Assembly: GCA_965279195.1 (NCBI GenBank)
Contig: CBDIHP010000001.1
Span: 1-22,597 of the forward strand
DNA length: 22,597 nucleotides
Source: CBDIHP01 sp965279195
GTDB taxonomy: Bacteria > Planctomycetota > Planctomycetia > Isosphaerales > Isosphaeraceae
Reading direction: 5' to 3'
Shown: piece by piece, positions 1 to 7,512 of the stretch
How positions within the stretch are numbered: the first letter of the stretch is position 1
Layout of the letters: every line of letters begins with the position of its first letter
Notes under the pieces: generated by a model
The model's input: only the letters and a program-made list of their open reading frames with translations
What the model was told of the DNA's origin: nothing
Database searches by the model: none
Position numbers and translations under genes: made by a program

Positions 1-578
1 GAGAGCCCGGCGACGTACCGCGCCTGCCAGTCGGGGCGGCGTGCGGAATCGGGCCGGGCGCGTCGGGCGGGGTCGTCGGGGATCGGGTTGTAGACCATGG
101 CGACGGTGGCCATGCGGCCGTCGGCCTTCGCCCCCTTCTTGCCCTGCTGGGGGGTGCCGGTGGCGTCGATCGAGACATACGCGCACGTCTTGCCGTCGGC
201 GTCCCGGTGCCAGGCCCAGTCGCGGGCCGGGCCGAAGGCCTCGCCGGCGTCGAGGCGGCGGCCGACGTCGGCCCCGACGGCCTCGGTGGCGCGTCGGGCG
301 GTGGACTCGGAGAGGTGCAGGCCGGCCATGCGCCTCACAAGCCGCGAGGCCTGCCCGAAGGCGTCGACGGCGCCGGCGGTGGCGACGACCTCGCGGGCGG
401 CCGGGGAGAGGTCGTCGGCCAGCAGCCCCATGTCGCGGTCGGCCGGGCAGGATCCGGAGCGGCAGGCCTTGCAGTGGTAATAGGCGCGTCGGAGCCGGAT
501 GGTGCCGAGGAGGCAGACGATCGTCTTGCGGCGATATCCGACGAACCTGGCCGGGCCGCAGCACCTGGGGCAGGTCAT
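1..578 (-). CDS. ISKra4-like transposase, second frame (3' end outside window)
   Basis: This frame opens with ATG at 578-576 and stays open to the left edge (192 codons, no stop). The start has a zinc-finger-like cysteine pattern (MTCPRCCGPARFVGYRRK) and a second cluster around YYHCKACRSGSCP. A helical segment follows, then DWAWHRDADGKTCAYVSID and ATGTPQQGKKGAKADGRMA, which resemble the region entering the DDE catalytic core of ISKra4-family transposases. The family call rests on recognising these motifs, without a database search. The start overlaps the stop of the preceding frame as ATGA, so it is either translationally coupled or fused by frameshifting. Whether the element is intact cannot be judged because it runs off the window. 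Confidence 0.8.
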   Translation of the reverse strand, partial: MTCPRCCGPARFVGYRRKTIVCLLGTIRLRRAYYHCKACRSGSCPADRDMGLLADDLSPAAREVVATAGAVDAFGQASRLVRRMAGLHLSESTARRATEAVGADVGRRLDAGEAFGPARDWAWHRDADGKTCAYVSIDATGTPQQGKKGAKADGRMATVAMVYNPIPDDPARRARPDSARRPDWQARYVAGL

Positions 579-817
579 GCTGGACCCCCGGTACCCCCTT
601 TTTTCCGCCGACGGGCGGCGGTCTGGATGGCCTCGGCCCCGATCTTGTGGACGAGGTCCCGGACCTCGAACTCGGCCTGCCCGAGGATCTGGGAGTCCTC
701 CTTGGAGGCGAGCAACGCCGCCAGTTCCCTGAGCTTGGCGTCGTGGGCGAGCTTCAGGTCCTCGTAGATCGCCCCGGCGCGCTCGGCCTGCTCGGGGTTG
801 AGATGCGACCAGGACAT
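575..817 (-). CDS. ISKra4-like transposase, first short frame
   Basis: An 80-residue protein starting at ATG 817-815, preceded by a good ribosome-binding site (GGGAGG, 6 nt upstream on the minus strand). It begins MSWSHLNPEQAERAGAIYED and is predicted to be helical, with a basic end (ARRRKKGGTGGPA). It resembles the N-terminal helical part of ISKra4-type transposases. It ends at TGA 577-575, inside the start of the next frame, which is in the -1 register. Just before the stop is a run of six A and five G (604-594 on the minus strand). This run could allow slippage, but it does not form a classic in-frame A_AAA_AAG heptamer. An upstream ATG at 892 lacks a good ribosome-binding site. Confidence 0.75.
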   Translation of the reverse strand: MSWSHLNPEQAERAGAIYEDLKLAHDAKLRELAALLASKEDSQILGQAEFEVRDLVHKIGAEAIQTAARRRKKGGTGGPA

Positions 818-900
818 GGGTGCCTCCCTGGATCGGCGGTCATGGATTCCTCGGCCTCGGATCGGCATCCTCAGGTGTATCCGATTTCCCACCTACTTTC

Positions 901-928
901 GAGACGCTCACCCCGTGGCGGGCGTCTC
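901..928. repeat. Short inverted repeat GAGACGC/GCGTCTC
   Basis: GAGACGC at 901-907 pairs with GCGTCTC at 922-928 across a 14-nt spacer. It lies between the transposase start and the J-domain gene. It could be part of the insertion sequence end or a weak hairpin, and no function is assigned. Confidence 0.4.
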
Positions 929-994
929 CGATGAGAGGACGGGCAATCCTCCGGGATTTGCGGTAAGCTGTGGCCCGAAAGGGGGGACGCGGCG

Positions 995-1546
995 ATGTTG
1001 CTGATGACCGAGCGGCAGGATGGCAAGGTCATCTGGGTGGTGGTGGAGCTGCACCGGCCGAAGGGGCGGATCCGCAGCCGGATCATCCGGCACCTGGGGG
1101 AGTTCTTCGACCGGGCCGAGGCCGAGGCGGCCTTGCTGGAGCGGCTCAAAGTCGACGAGGGCCTGCGGGCCCACGCGGAACTCTGGGCGAAGGAGGCCGA
1201 GGCGATCCTCAAGGACCGCAAGGCCCGGCTCAAGTTCCACCTGCACGGCGCCCCGACGGGGGGCATCGCCCCCTATGCCGATGAACTCCTCAGGCGTCGC
1301 GAGCAGGCCGAGGCGGAGGCCCGCGCGCGGGCGATGGCCGCGCTCTGGCAGGGCGACGCCCCACGCGCGGCGTTCTCGATGCTGGGGCTGCCGGCGGTGG
1401 CCAGCGTGGCCCAGATCAAGTACGCCTACCGCCGCCGCGCCATGGAACTCCACCCCGACCGCGGCGGCGACGCCGCCTCGATGGCCCGCCTCAACGCCGC
1501 CTACGACGAGGCCATCGCCTACGCCGAGTGGGCGGGCTCGGCCTGA
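995..1546 (+). CDS. Protein with C-terminal J domain
   Basis: A 183-residue protein. The C-terminal part (about residues 126-178) has a DnaJ-type J domain: FSMLGLPAVASVAQIKYAYRRRA, then the HPD tripeptide at 153-155 within LHPDRGGD, then a helix ending NAAYDEAIAYAE. HPD is the motif that stimulates Hsp70 ATPase activity, so the protein probably recruits DnaK (known for the family). The first 50 residues (VIWVVVELHRPKGRIRSR, then RHLGEF) resemble a short module seen at the start of some IS1634-like proteins; this is a weak impression. Residues 55-118 are charged and helical. There is no Gly/Phe region or zinc finger, so it is not a canonical DnaJ. The start is supported by a GGGGGG-rich ribosome-binding site at 981-986. 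A second ATG at 1004 is possible. Confidence 0.8.
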   Translation: MLLMTERQDGKVIWVVVELHRPKGRIRSRIIRHLGEFFDRAEAEAALLERLKVDEGLRAHAELWAKEAEAILKDRKARLKFHLHGAPTGGIAPYADELLRRREQAEAEARARAMAALWQGDAPRAAFSMLGLPAVASVAQIKYAYRRRAMELHPDRGGDAASMARLNAAYDEAIAYAEWAGSA

Positions 1547-1657
1547 GCGCCGGCTCGCCGCGAAATCCGAAGAAATTCATGGCGAGGCCCGCGGCGATGG
1601 CGGATACTGATCCGCATCATCATGTCACGATCGATGGCTCTGCGGGCGTGAAATGCC

Positions 1658-2440
1658 ATGATCCCCCCTTCGGACTCCGAGGAACCCCGTCCCGCCGACA
1701 CCCCCGAGGCCCCGAAGCCGCCCGGCCGCGTGCGCTGGTGGAAGCGGGTCCGCTTCGGCATGCGGACGGCCCTGGTGCTGGTCGCCGTCTCCGCGGTCAT
1801 CCTCGGGCGGTATGCCAACAGCGTGAGCCGCCAGCGCGAGGTCGTCGCCGAGGTCCAGAGACGCGGCGGCAAGGTGATGTATGATTATGAATGGGCGTAT
1901 CCGGCCGGGGGCGTCGCGAACCCCGCGTCGCCCTATCCCGCCTGGCTCATCAACGCCTTCGGCATCGATGCGTTCCACCACGTCACCTGGATCCGGATCG
2001 AGGACGAGACGTTCGGCGACGACGACGCCGAGCGGGTCTTCTCGGTGCTCGACCGCGTGAATACCGTCGGCGTGGCGTTCTGCGCGGTCACCGACCGCAC
2101 GATGCGGTTCTTCGGCCGGTACCCGGCCCTCTGGGGGATCTTCATCGAAGGATGTGCCGATGTGACCAACGCCGGCCTCGACGACTTCCCGGTCGACGCC
2201 CTCCCCAGGCTCTCGCTCGTCGCCGTGCGGGGCACGGCCGTGACTCCGGGGAGGGCGAAGCAGCTCGACGCCGACCTGAAGGCCAGGGAGGAACGCCTCA
2301 AGGCCGGGAACCCCGGCCGGAAGATCGAGGCCCATCTCGTGCTCTACGACAGCGGCGCCTCCCGCATGTTCCGCCGCCCGGGCCTGCGCGACACGCCGGT
2401 GGATAGCTCCCGCAAGCCGCTGTCGTTGCCGAGGAATTGA
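1658..2440 (+). CDS. Membrane-anchored LRR-like hypothetical protein
   Basis: A 260-residue protein of a type common in planctomycetes. It has a Pro/Glu-rich cytoplasmic start (1-25), a basic stretch (WWKRVRFGMR), one membrane segment (about 36-50) and an extracytoplasmic part. After the membrane segment comes RQREVVAEVQRRGGKVMYDY, a recurrent phrase in these anchored proteins. The segment around GCADVTNAGLDDF looks like a degenerate leucine-rich repeat. The tail (about 225-260) is basic and hydrophilic. No enzyme motif is visible and the function is unknown. There is no strong ribosome-binding site before ATG 1658, so the start is less certain than the frame. It is read in the same direction as the next five genes, with gaps that do not demand a single operon. 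Confidence 0.75.
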   Translation: MIPPSDSEEPRPADTPEAPKPPGRVRWWKRVRFGMRTALVLVAVSAVILGRYANSVSRQREVVAEVQRRGGKVMYDYEWAYPAGGVANPASPYPAWLINAFGIDAFHHVTWIRIEDETFGDDDAERVFSVLDRVNTVGVAFCAVTDRTMRFFGRYPALWGIFIEGCADVTNAGLDDFPVDALPRLSLVAVRGTAVTPGRAKQLDADLKAREERLKAGNPGRKIEAHLVLYDSGASRMFRRPGLRDTPVDSSRKPLSLPRN

Positions 2441-2521
2441 GGCGGCCCCGGCCGGGGGTGACCCTGGTTCGGCACTCGCCGGCGCGTTAGGCTCGACCGG
2501 ATGGGAACAAGTGAGGGGCCG

Positions 2522-3922
2522 ATGCGTTCAATGCTGGTGGGTCTGTCGATCGTCGCCTGCGTGGCCGCGCAGGCGGCGGGGCAGGAGGGGCGGAAGGTCC
2601 TCAAATATGCACAGGCCCCGGTGGATAACCCGCTCAAGGGGCTGGTGCCCTACGCGGGGGATGTCCGGGGGCTGTTCCCGCATTCGCTGGAATTCAACTA
2701 CCTGAAATATGCCGACCTGGTGAAGGATTACGACCGCTTCGACTGGGCCCCGATGGAACGCCTGCTCGACGACATCGCCGGCCGGGGGCATCAGGCGGTC
2801 GTCCGGATCTATCTCGAATATCCCAACCGCGCCGGGGCCATCCCGCCGTTCCTCCTTCGCGACGGGCTCAAGCTCACGAAGTGGCAGCACACCGAGGACG
2901 GAGTCGACCGGCCGCCGCAACCGATCGAGACGCCCGACTATGAGGATGCGAACCTCAGGCGATCGCTCCGCAGCTTCGTGGCGGCCTTCGGCCGGAAGTA
3001 CGACGGCGACCCCCGCCTGGGCTTCGTCACGGCCGGGCTGCTGGGCACCTGGGGCGAGTGGCACACCTATCCCCGGTCCGAGCTGTTCGCCAGCAAGGCC
3101 GTCCAGGCCGAGGTGATGGACGCCTATCAGGCCGCGTTCAAGGTCACGCCCGTGCTGCTCCGCTACCCGGCGGGCCCGAACGACTACGCCCACGCCCGCA
3201 ACGACGACCGCCCCTTCGGCTACCACGACGACTCCTTCGCCTGGGCCACGCTCGACACGGGCAAGAAGGCCGACTCGTGGTTCTACATGCCCGCGCTCAA
3301 GGCCGCCGGGCCGCTCGCGATGTCGCGCTGGAAGACCAGCCCGATCGGCGGCGAGATCCGGCCCGAGGCGTGGGGCAAGGTCTTCGACCCCGCCCCCGGC
3401 AACCCCTCGATCCAGGACTTCCGCGCCTGCGTCCTCCAGACCCACGCCTCCTGGTTGATGGATAGCGGCATGTTCTCGCGTCGATCGAATCGGGCCCGGC
3501 CCCCGGCCGATCGCGTCCGGCGGGCCGAGGAGGAGGTCCGCCGCATGGGCTACGAGTTCCACGCCCCGTCCGCCGCCGTCGGCCCGCCGGTCGCGGGCAA
3601 GCTCTCGGCCTCCCTCGACGTCGAGAACCGGGGCGTCGCCCCGTTCTACTACGACTGGAGGCCCCAGTGGGGTTTGCTGGCGCGTGGATCCGTCGTCAAG
3701 ACCTGGCCCGCCTCCGGCAAGCTCATCGGCCTACTCCCCGGCGATCGGCCCCGCGCGTGGTCCGACACCCTCGACCTCGCCGGCCTCAAGCCGGGCGACT
3801 ACATTCTGGCGATCCGGATCGCAAACCCACTCAAGCAGGGCCACCCGCTGAAGTTCGCCAACGCCGCCCAGGACGCCGACGCCCCCGGCTGGCTTTCGCT
3901 GGGGACGGTGCCGATCCGTTGA
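2522..3922 (+). CDS. Secreted DUF4832-type protein (TIM-barrel-like)
   Basis: A 466-residue protein with a signal peptide (MRSMLVGLSIVACVAAQAAG). The mature start has NPLKGLVPYAGDVRGLFPHS followed by LEFNYLKYADL, and the middle has GLLGTWGEWHTYP and GYHDDSFAWATLD. These phrases match what I know of the DUF4874/DUF4832 pair, which looks like a glycoside-hydrolase-type barrel followed by a beta domain. The C-terminal 120 residues (LSASLDVENRGVAPFYYDW onward) look like an immunoglobulin-type beta sandwich. The substrate is unknown; action on an extracellular polysaccharide is inference. ATG 2522 was chosen because AGTGAGGGG sits just upstream. The earlier ATG at 2501 would place extra polar residues before the signal peptide. 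Confidence 0.8.
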   Translation: MRSMLVGLSIVACVAAQAAGQEGRKVLKYAQAPVDNPLKGLVPYAGDVRGLFPHSLEFNYLKYADLVKDYDRFDWAPMERLLDDIAGRGHQAVVRIYLEYPNRAGAIPPFLLRDGLKLTKWQHTEDGVDRPPQPIETPDYEDANLRRSLRSFVAAFGRKYDGDPRLGFVTAGLLGTWGEWHTYPRSELFASKAVQAEVMDAYQAAFKVTPVLLRYPAGPNDYAHARNDDRPFGYHDDSFAWATLDTGKKADSWFYMPALKAAGPLAMSRWKTSPIGGEIRPEAWGKVFDPAPGNPSIQDFRACVLQTHASWLMDSGMFSRRSNRARPPADRVRRAEEEVRRMGYEFHAPSAAVGPPVAGKLSASLDVENRGVAPFYYDWRPQWGLLARGSVVKTWPASGKLIGLLPGDRPRAWSDTLDLAGLKPGDYILAIRIANPLKQGHPLKFANAAQDADAPGWLSLGTVPIR

Positions 3923-3978
3923 AGGCCTGCGCCCGACGGCCGAATCGTCATCTCAAACGAACATGTGAGGTTGCCGCC

Positions 3979-4488
3979 ATGAAGCCCGCCGGCCCGGATG
4001 GAGTGGTCTGCGACCAGACCGATCGCCTCCGCCGCCTGGAGCGGTCCGAACGCCGTTCCCGTTGGATCGTGGGCGTGCTCCTCGGCATGGCCCCCGTCGC
4101 CCTGCTGCTGGGCGCCCGGCCCGTCGGGCCGCCGGCCGAGGTCCGGGCCGAACGCCTGGTGATCCAGAAGGACGGCGGCAAGGCCCGGATCGTCCTCTCG
4201 ATCGGCAAGGACGATTGCCCCCGAATCGAACTGTTCGACAAGGACGGCCACTCTCGCCTCTGGGCGGGCACCAACGCCCGGGTCGGTGCGGCCCTCTCGG
4301 TCCTGGATGGCGACACCGGCGACGCGATCATCCTCGGGAACGACAAGGGCGGCCACGTCTTCCAGAACTTCCAGAGCGAGGTCGGCGTCGGCATCCAGAT
4401 CGACCTCGACCGCGACGGCCGGGGAAGCCTCCAGAGCTTCGATCCCGAAGGCAAGCCCGAATTCGTGGCCCCAACCCGCAAGCCATGA
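3979..4488 (+). CDS. Membrane-anchored beta-rich hypothetical protein
   Basis: A 169-residue protein starting at ATG 3979, with GTGAGG 8 nt upstream. It has a short cytoplasmic part with basic residues (RLRRLERSERRSRW), a membrane segment (about 33-48, IVGVLLGMAPVALLLGA), then an outer domain of short repeated beta hairpins. The repeating units include LVIQKDGGKARIVLSIGKD, IELFDKDGHSRLWAG and IQIDLDRDGRGSLQSF. Such 'xDKDGxxR' hairpin repeats recur in anchored planctomycete proteins with no known function. No catalytic residues are evident. It lies 56 nt after the DUF4832 gene on the same strand and could be co-transcribed. Confidence 0.75.
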   Translation: MKPAGPDGVVCDQTDRLRRLERSERRSRWIVGVLLGMAPVALLLGARPVGPPAEVRAERLVIQKDGGKARIVLSIGKDDCPRIELFDKDGHSRLWAGTNARVGAALSVLDGDTGDAIILGNDKGGHVFQNFQSEVGVGIQIDLDRDGRGSLQSFDPEGKPEFVAPTRKP

Positions 4489-4789
4489 TCTGTGATCATG
4501 CCAGGATGTCGGTATGTGTAAACAATGACCCGGTGGCGCCCGGAGGGGTGCCCCTGGGCGGAGGTCGGTGGTCGGATCGGGACCGTCTTGCCACCGCCGC
4601 CGGTCCCGCCACCGCCACGGCTGCCGAAAATCGCCGGTATTGCCCGCGCGGGCGGGCGGAATTGTCTTGCCTGGGGCGATCGGCCCGATCACATTCGTGG
4701 GCTCTTCTCGACCACAATCCATGCGGCCCGCCCGGCCCCGCCCGCAGGGGCAGGGGGGCGGACGCGCGCCCAGACCGGGGAGTGACGCG
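4489..4789 (+). other. Intergenic stretch, no gene seen
   Basis: About 300 bases between the beta-rich protein and the lipoprotein gene. Open frames here have no ribosome-binding site or protein-like composition. I see no clear promoter, terminator or repeat. The only nearby signal is the ribosome-binding site of the next gene at 4777-4782. Confidence 0.5.
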
Positions 4790-5299
4790 ATGCGGATGAT
4801 GACGAGGATCGGGGCGCGGCGGCCCGCCGCGGGGTGGCTGGCGGCGGCCACCGTCACGGCGACTGCCCTGGCCGGATGCGGCGAGGAGGTGCCCCCGCCG
4901 CCCACGGGCGAGGTGACCAACACCGAGTCGTCGGGGCTGTCGCTGCCCCCGGGATTCGTGGTCGTCGACCTGCCCCTGGAGGCCCGTCGCGAGATCTTCC
5001 GGGAGGCCCACGACATCCGCGCCCTCGCCGTTCAGGAGGCCAACCACCGGCTGCCGGTCGACGAGGCGCACCTGCCGAAGGAGAAAATCGCCTTCGAGAA
5101 GCGCAGGGATGATCATCTGGCGATCATCAAGGAGGTCGAGGCGAAGAACCTCGGGGCCCTGGCCGCGAAGCACAAGATCGCGATCAAGGACATCGAGAGA
5201 ATCGAGGACGAGGCGAACCGCCTGCGCTGGATCCCGCCCCAGGAGCCGACCTACGAGCCCCCGAAGTCGGCCGCCCCGGCGACGGCCCCGAAGACCTGA
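4790..5299 (+). CDS. Small lipoprotein, helical, unknown function
   Basis: A 169-residue protein with a lipoprotein signal: a basic start (MRMMTRIGARR), a hydrophobic stretch and the lipobox LAGC with Cys30. The mature part begins with a Pro/Glu-rich linker (GEEVPPPPTGEVTNTESS). Residues 60-145 are strongly charged and predicted helical, including EIFREAHDIRALAVQEANHR and IAIKDIERIEDEANRLRW, possibly a coiled coil. The tail is Pro/Ala-rich. No family was recognised. The start is supported by GGGGAG at 4777-4782, 7 nt before the ATG. It is probably attached to a membrane facing the periplasm. Confidence 0.75.
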   Translation: MRMMTRIGARRPAAGWLAAATVTATALAGCGEEVPPPPTGEVTNTESSGLSLPPGFVVVDLPLEARREIFREAHDIRALAVQEANHRLPVDEAHLPKEKIAFEKRRDDHLAIIKEVEAKNLGALAAKHKIAIKDIERIEDEANRLRWIPPQEPTYEPPKSAAPATAPKT

Positions 5300-5551
5300 T
5301 CGGTCGGCGGGGCGAGTGCATGTGGGACGTCTCGCATTGACGTATAAGGAAAAATGGGGCGTTGTTGATTTCTCGCTTGACTCGTCCCGGGGGGCCTCGC
5401 AAGATCGGCGTTGCGAGGCAGAACCTTCCTTTCCATCCGTCATCACACGTCACGAGCACACGGCCACCCCCGTCGGGTGGCGGGTCGCGGCCTCGCGCGC
5501 CCCCCAGTCCCGAGGCAAAGGTCTTCTCATTCTCTCATGGGAGTCTCCGCG

Positions 5552-6574
5552 ATGACCGTCCGCAAGACGCGAGGATTCACGCTGATCGAGCTCCTGGTCG
5601 TGATCGCGATCATCGCGGTCCTGATCGCCCTGCTGCTGCCCGCCGTGCAGAGCGCCCGCGAGGCCGCCCGACGCGCCCAGTGCGTGAACAACCTCAAGCA
5701 ACTCGCGCTGGCGTCGCACAACTACCACGACGTCGTCGGCAAGTTCCCCACCAACATGTACCTCCACCCGACCTTCGGGCCGGCATCCGGCACGGCGTGG
5801 AACAACGCGAGCTGGCTGGTCCTGCTGCTGCCGCAGGTCGAGCAGCAGACGCTGTTCAACGCCGTGAATTTCAGCAAGATGTTCGGCACGAACATCAGCG
5901 GCGGCTGGAAGTGGAACGCCCTTTACGCCGGCAACGACAACATGACCGTGCGGATGACCGTGCTGAACACGCTCATCTGCCCGTCGGACGACAGCCCCAA
6001 CATCGACAACACCAATGCCGATGACCTGATCGGACTGGAGGCCGCCGGCACCTCCTACGTGGGCAACATGGGCGACAACTGCCTGGCCTGCGGCAGCGGC
6101 ATCAACGACCGGTTCGGACAGGTGATCATCTGCTCGACCCTGAATCTCCCCTGCCGGTTCCCCCAGCTCGGCCACGCCCGCATGACCGCCGAGCAGCTCG
6201 ACAACGGCTCGCCCGCGGGCAGCGGCGTCTACTGGGCCTGGGGCTCCAACGTCGGCATCAGCAACATCACCGACGGCACCTCCAACACCATCATGGCCGG
6301 CGAGCAGATCCGCAAGATCACCCGCTGGAACGCCTGGGTTCATGCGAACCAGTCGATCGGTTCCACCGCCGTGCCGCTCAACTACAAGCTCCGGCCGGCC
6401 AACGTCGAGAACTGGACCCATCAGTACACGTTCCGCAGCAACCACCCCGGCGGGGCCAACTTCGCCATGTGCGACGGCTCGGTCAAGTTCGTGAAGAACA
6501 CGATCAACTTCAACATCTACCAGGCGCTCAGCACCCGGAGCCAGGGCGAGATCATCTCGGCGGACGCCTACTGA
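5552..6574 (+). CDS. DUF1559 prepilin-type protein
   Basis: A 340-residue protein of the large DUF1559 family of planctomycetes. The N-terminus is a type IV pilin-like signal (RKTRGFTLIELLVVIAIIAV) with the cleavage Gly8/Phe9 and Glu at +5 of the mature protein. The conserved follow-on AVQSAREAARRAQCVNNLKQ and the motif LASHNYHD come next. Near the C-terminus is the family signature H-X9-DG (HPGGANFAMCDGSVKF). Family members are thought to be secreted or surface pseudopilin-like proteins; their role is not settled. ATG 5552 follows GGGAG by 8 nt; an in-frame ATG at 5537 is a less likely start. The lipoprotein gene at 6693 follows in the usual planctomycete arrangement. Confidence 0.93.
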   Translation: MTVRKTRGFTLIELLVVIAIIAVLIALLLPAVQSAREAARRAQCVNNLKQLALASHNYHDVVGKFPTNMYLHPTFGPASGTAWNNASWLVLLLPQVEQQTLFNAVNFSKMFGTNISGGWKWNALYAGNDNMTVRMTVLNTLICPSDDSPNIDNTNADDLIGLEAAGTSYVGNMGDNCLACGSGINDRFGQVIICSTLNLPCRFPQLGHARMTAEQLDNGSPAGSGVYWAWGSNVGISNITDGTSNTIMAGEQIRKITRWNAWVHANQSIGSTAVPLNYKLRPANVENWTHQYTFRSNHPGGANFAMCDGSVKFVKNTINFNIYQALSTRSQGEIISADAY

Positions 6575-6590
6575 TCCCGCCCCGCGACAT

Positions 6591-6618
6591 CGACCTCGAA
6601 CTCGACCTCGAACTCGAC
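6591..6618 (+). repeat. Tandem 12-mer, about 2.3 copies
   Basis: CGACCTCGAACT occurs at 6591-6602 and 6603-6614 and begins a third time at 6615. It lies in the gap between the DUF1559 and lipoprotein genes and has no assigned function. Confidence 0.6.
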
Positions 6619-6692
6619 GCGGGCCCGCCGGCCGAGGGCCGTCCCCGGCGGGCCCCGACCCCTCACGACACCACCGACTCGGAGCCTCCCCC

Positions 6693-7163
6693 GTGCGGAA
6701 CTTCCACCTCAAGGCCATCGGCGCGGGGCTCGCCCTCGTCGCCTCCGTCTCGCTCGCCGGCTGCGGATCCGGAGGCCCCGTGATGGGGCGGGTCTCCGGG
6801 ACCGTCTCCTATCAAGGCAAGCCGATCCCCAAGGGCTCGATCACCTTCGTCCCGACCGACGGCACCCGTCCCAGCGCCACCGGCACCATCGAGAACGGGG
6901 CCTACACGCTCCAGACCACCGAGCCCGGCGACGGCGCGGTCGTCGGCGGCTACAAGGTCGCCGTCTCCGACATCGACGCCAACGCCCTCAACACCGCCCT
7001 CCCCGGCATGCCCGTCCAGGCCCCCAAATCGGCCATCCCCAAGAAGTACGGCGACGCCAACGCCTCCGGCCTCACCGCCGACGTCCAGTCCGGCAGCCAG
7101 ACCAAGAACTTCGAACTCACCGCCGATGGCGCCGCCCCCACCCAGACCGCCGACAAGAAGTAA
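6693..7163 (+). CDS. Carboxypeptidase-regulatory-like lipoprotein
   Basis: A 156-residue protein that starts at GTG 6693, with GGAG 8 nt upstream (6681-6684). The lipobox LAGC places the lipidated cysteine at residue 24. The mature part is a transthyretin-like/carboxypeptidase-regulatory-like beta sandwich: SGTVSYQGKPIPKGSITFVP, GTIENGAYTLQTTEPGDGA, then GGYKVAVSDIDA. It continues to IPKKYGDANASGLTADV, a phrase typical of the small lipoproteins that follow DUF1559 genes in planctomycetes. The tail is polar. The function is unknown; a structural envelope role with the DUF1559 protein is inference from the conserved pairing. A strong intrinsic terminator follows 29 nt after the stop. Confidence 0.88.
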   Translation: MRNFHLKAIGAGLALVASVSLAGCGSGGPVMGRVSGTVSYQGKPIPKGSITFVPTDGTRPSATGTIENGAYTLQTTEPGDGAVVGGYKVAVSDIDANALNTALPGMPVQAPKSAIPKKYGDANASGLTADVQSGSQTKNFELTADGAAPTQTADKK

Positions 7164-7192
7164 GTCGGCCGCCCCTCGACCGGATCCCGAAC

Positions 7193-7230
7193 CGCCGGGA
7201 CGCCCCACCACGGGACGTCCCGGCGTTTTT
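7193..7230 (+). terminator. Intrinsic terminator after the DUF1559/lipoprotein pair
   Basis: A perfect 10-bp stem: CGCCGGGACG at 7193-7202 pairs with CGTCCCGGCG at 7216-7225, and five T follow at 7226-7230. The 13-nt loop has a further CCC/GGG potential. Confidence 0.9.
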
Positions 7231-7244
7231 CGTTGAACCGCCGT

Positions 7245-7279
7245 CCCGGATTGAATCCGGGCGCCGTTCGGCATAGCAT
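7245..7279 (+). promoter_or_regulatory. Possible promoter overlapped by a 17-bp palindrome
   Basis: CCCGGATT (7245-7252) and AATCCGGG (7254-7261) form a perfect palindrome around one central G, the form of a dimeric repressor site. TTGAAT (7251-7256) and TAGCAT (7274-7279), spaced by 17 nt, each match four of six bases of the sigma-70 consensus. The palindrome overlaps the -35-like element. The small ORF at 7321 follows. The sites are seen; the regulatory role is inferred. Confidence 0.35.
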
Positions 7280-7320
7280 GCGCGGGTAGGAAATCGATCG
7301 GCCATTCAGGGGAGGTTTCC

Positions 7321-7512
7321 ATGCCCAGGACCGAACCGACGGCGCCGCCGGAGCGTCCGCAGACGGAGCCGGAGGAGCCCTGGCTGGAGCCGGAAACCGA
7401 ACCGGAACCGGAGCCCGCCGCCCCGGAGCGGAGGCCCGACCCGTTCGAACCGGCGTGGCCCGAGACGCGGCCCACGCCCGAGCCCAAGGCCAGCACGCGG
7501 GGCCGGACGTGA
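7321..7512 (+). CDS. Small Glu/Pro-rich protein
   Basis: A 63-residue acidic, proline-rich, low-complexity protein (for example PEEPWLEPETEPEPEPAAPE), probably disordered. AGGGGAGG at 7308-7315, 5 nt before ATG 7321, is a strong ribosome-binding site and supports real translation. The stop overlaps the GTG start of the next frame as GTGA (7509-7512), so the two were probably translated together. No family was recognised. The downstream partner is broken, so this protein may have lost its function. Confidence 0.55.
   Translation: MPRTEPTAPPERPQTEPEEPWLEPETEPEPEPAAPERRPDPFEPAWPETRPTPEPKASTRGRT

Larger units (their letters stand above)
1..930 (-). mobile_element. Partial ISKra4-like insertion sequence
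   Basis: This is the 5' part of an insertion sequence read on the minus strand. It holds two overlapping transposase frames (817-575 and 578 to beyond position 1). The downstream end lies outside the window. The upstream end is not defined: I see no confident terminal repeat, although a short inverted repeat at 901-928 lies about where an end would be expected. The right boundary given here is approximate. Confidence 0.6.

Noticed and set aside
41..934. 297-codon plus-strand frame at the left edge
   Set aside because: It is almost pure Arg/Gly/Pro and lies antisense to the transposase frames.
5377..5405. TTGACT/CAAGAT as a promoter for the DUF1559 gene
   Set aside because: The -10 element matches only three of six bases, which is too weak in a planctomycete of unknown promoter consensus.
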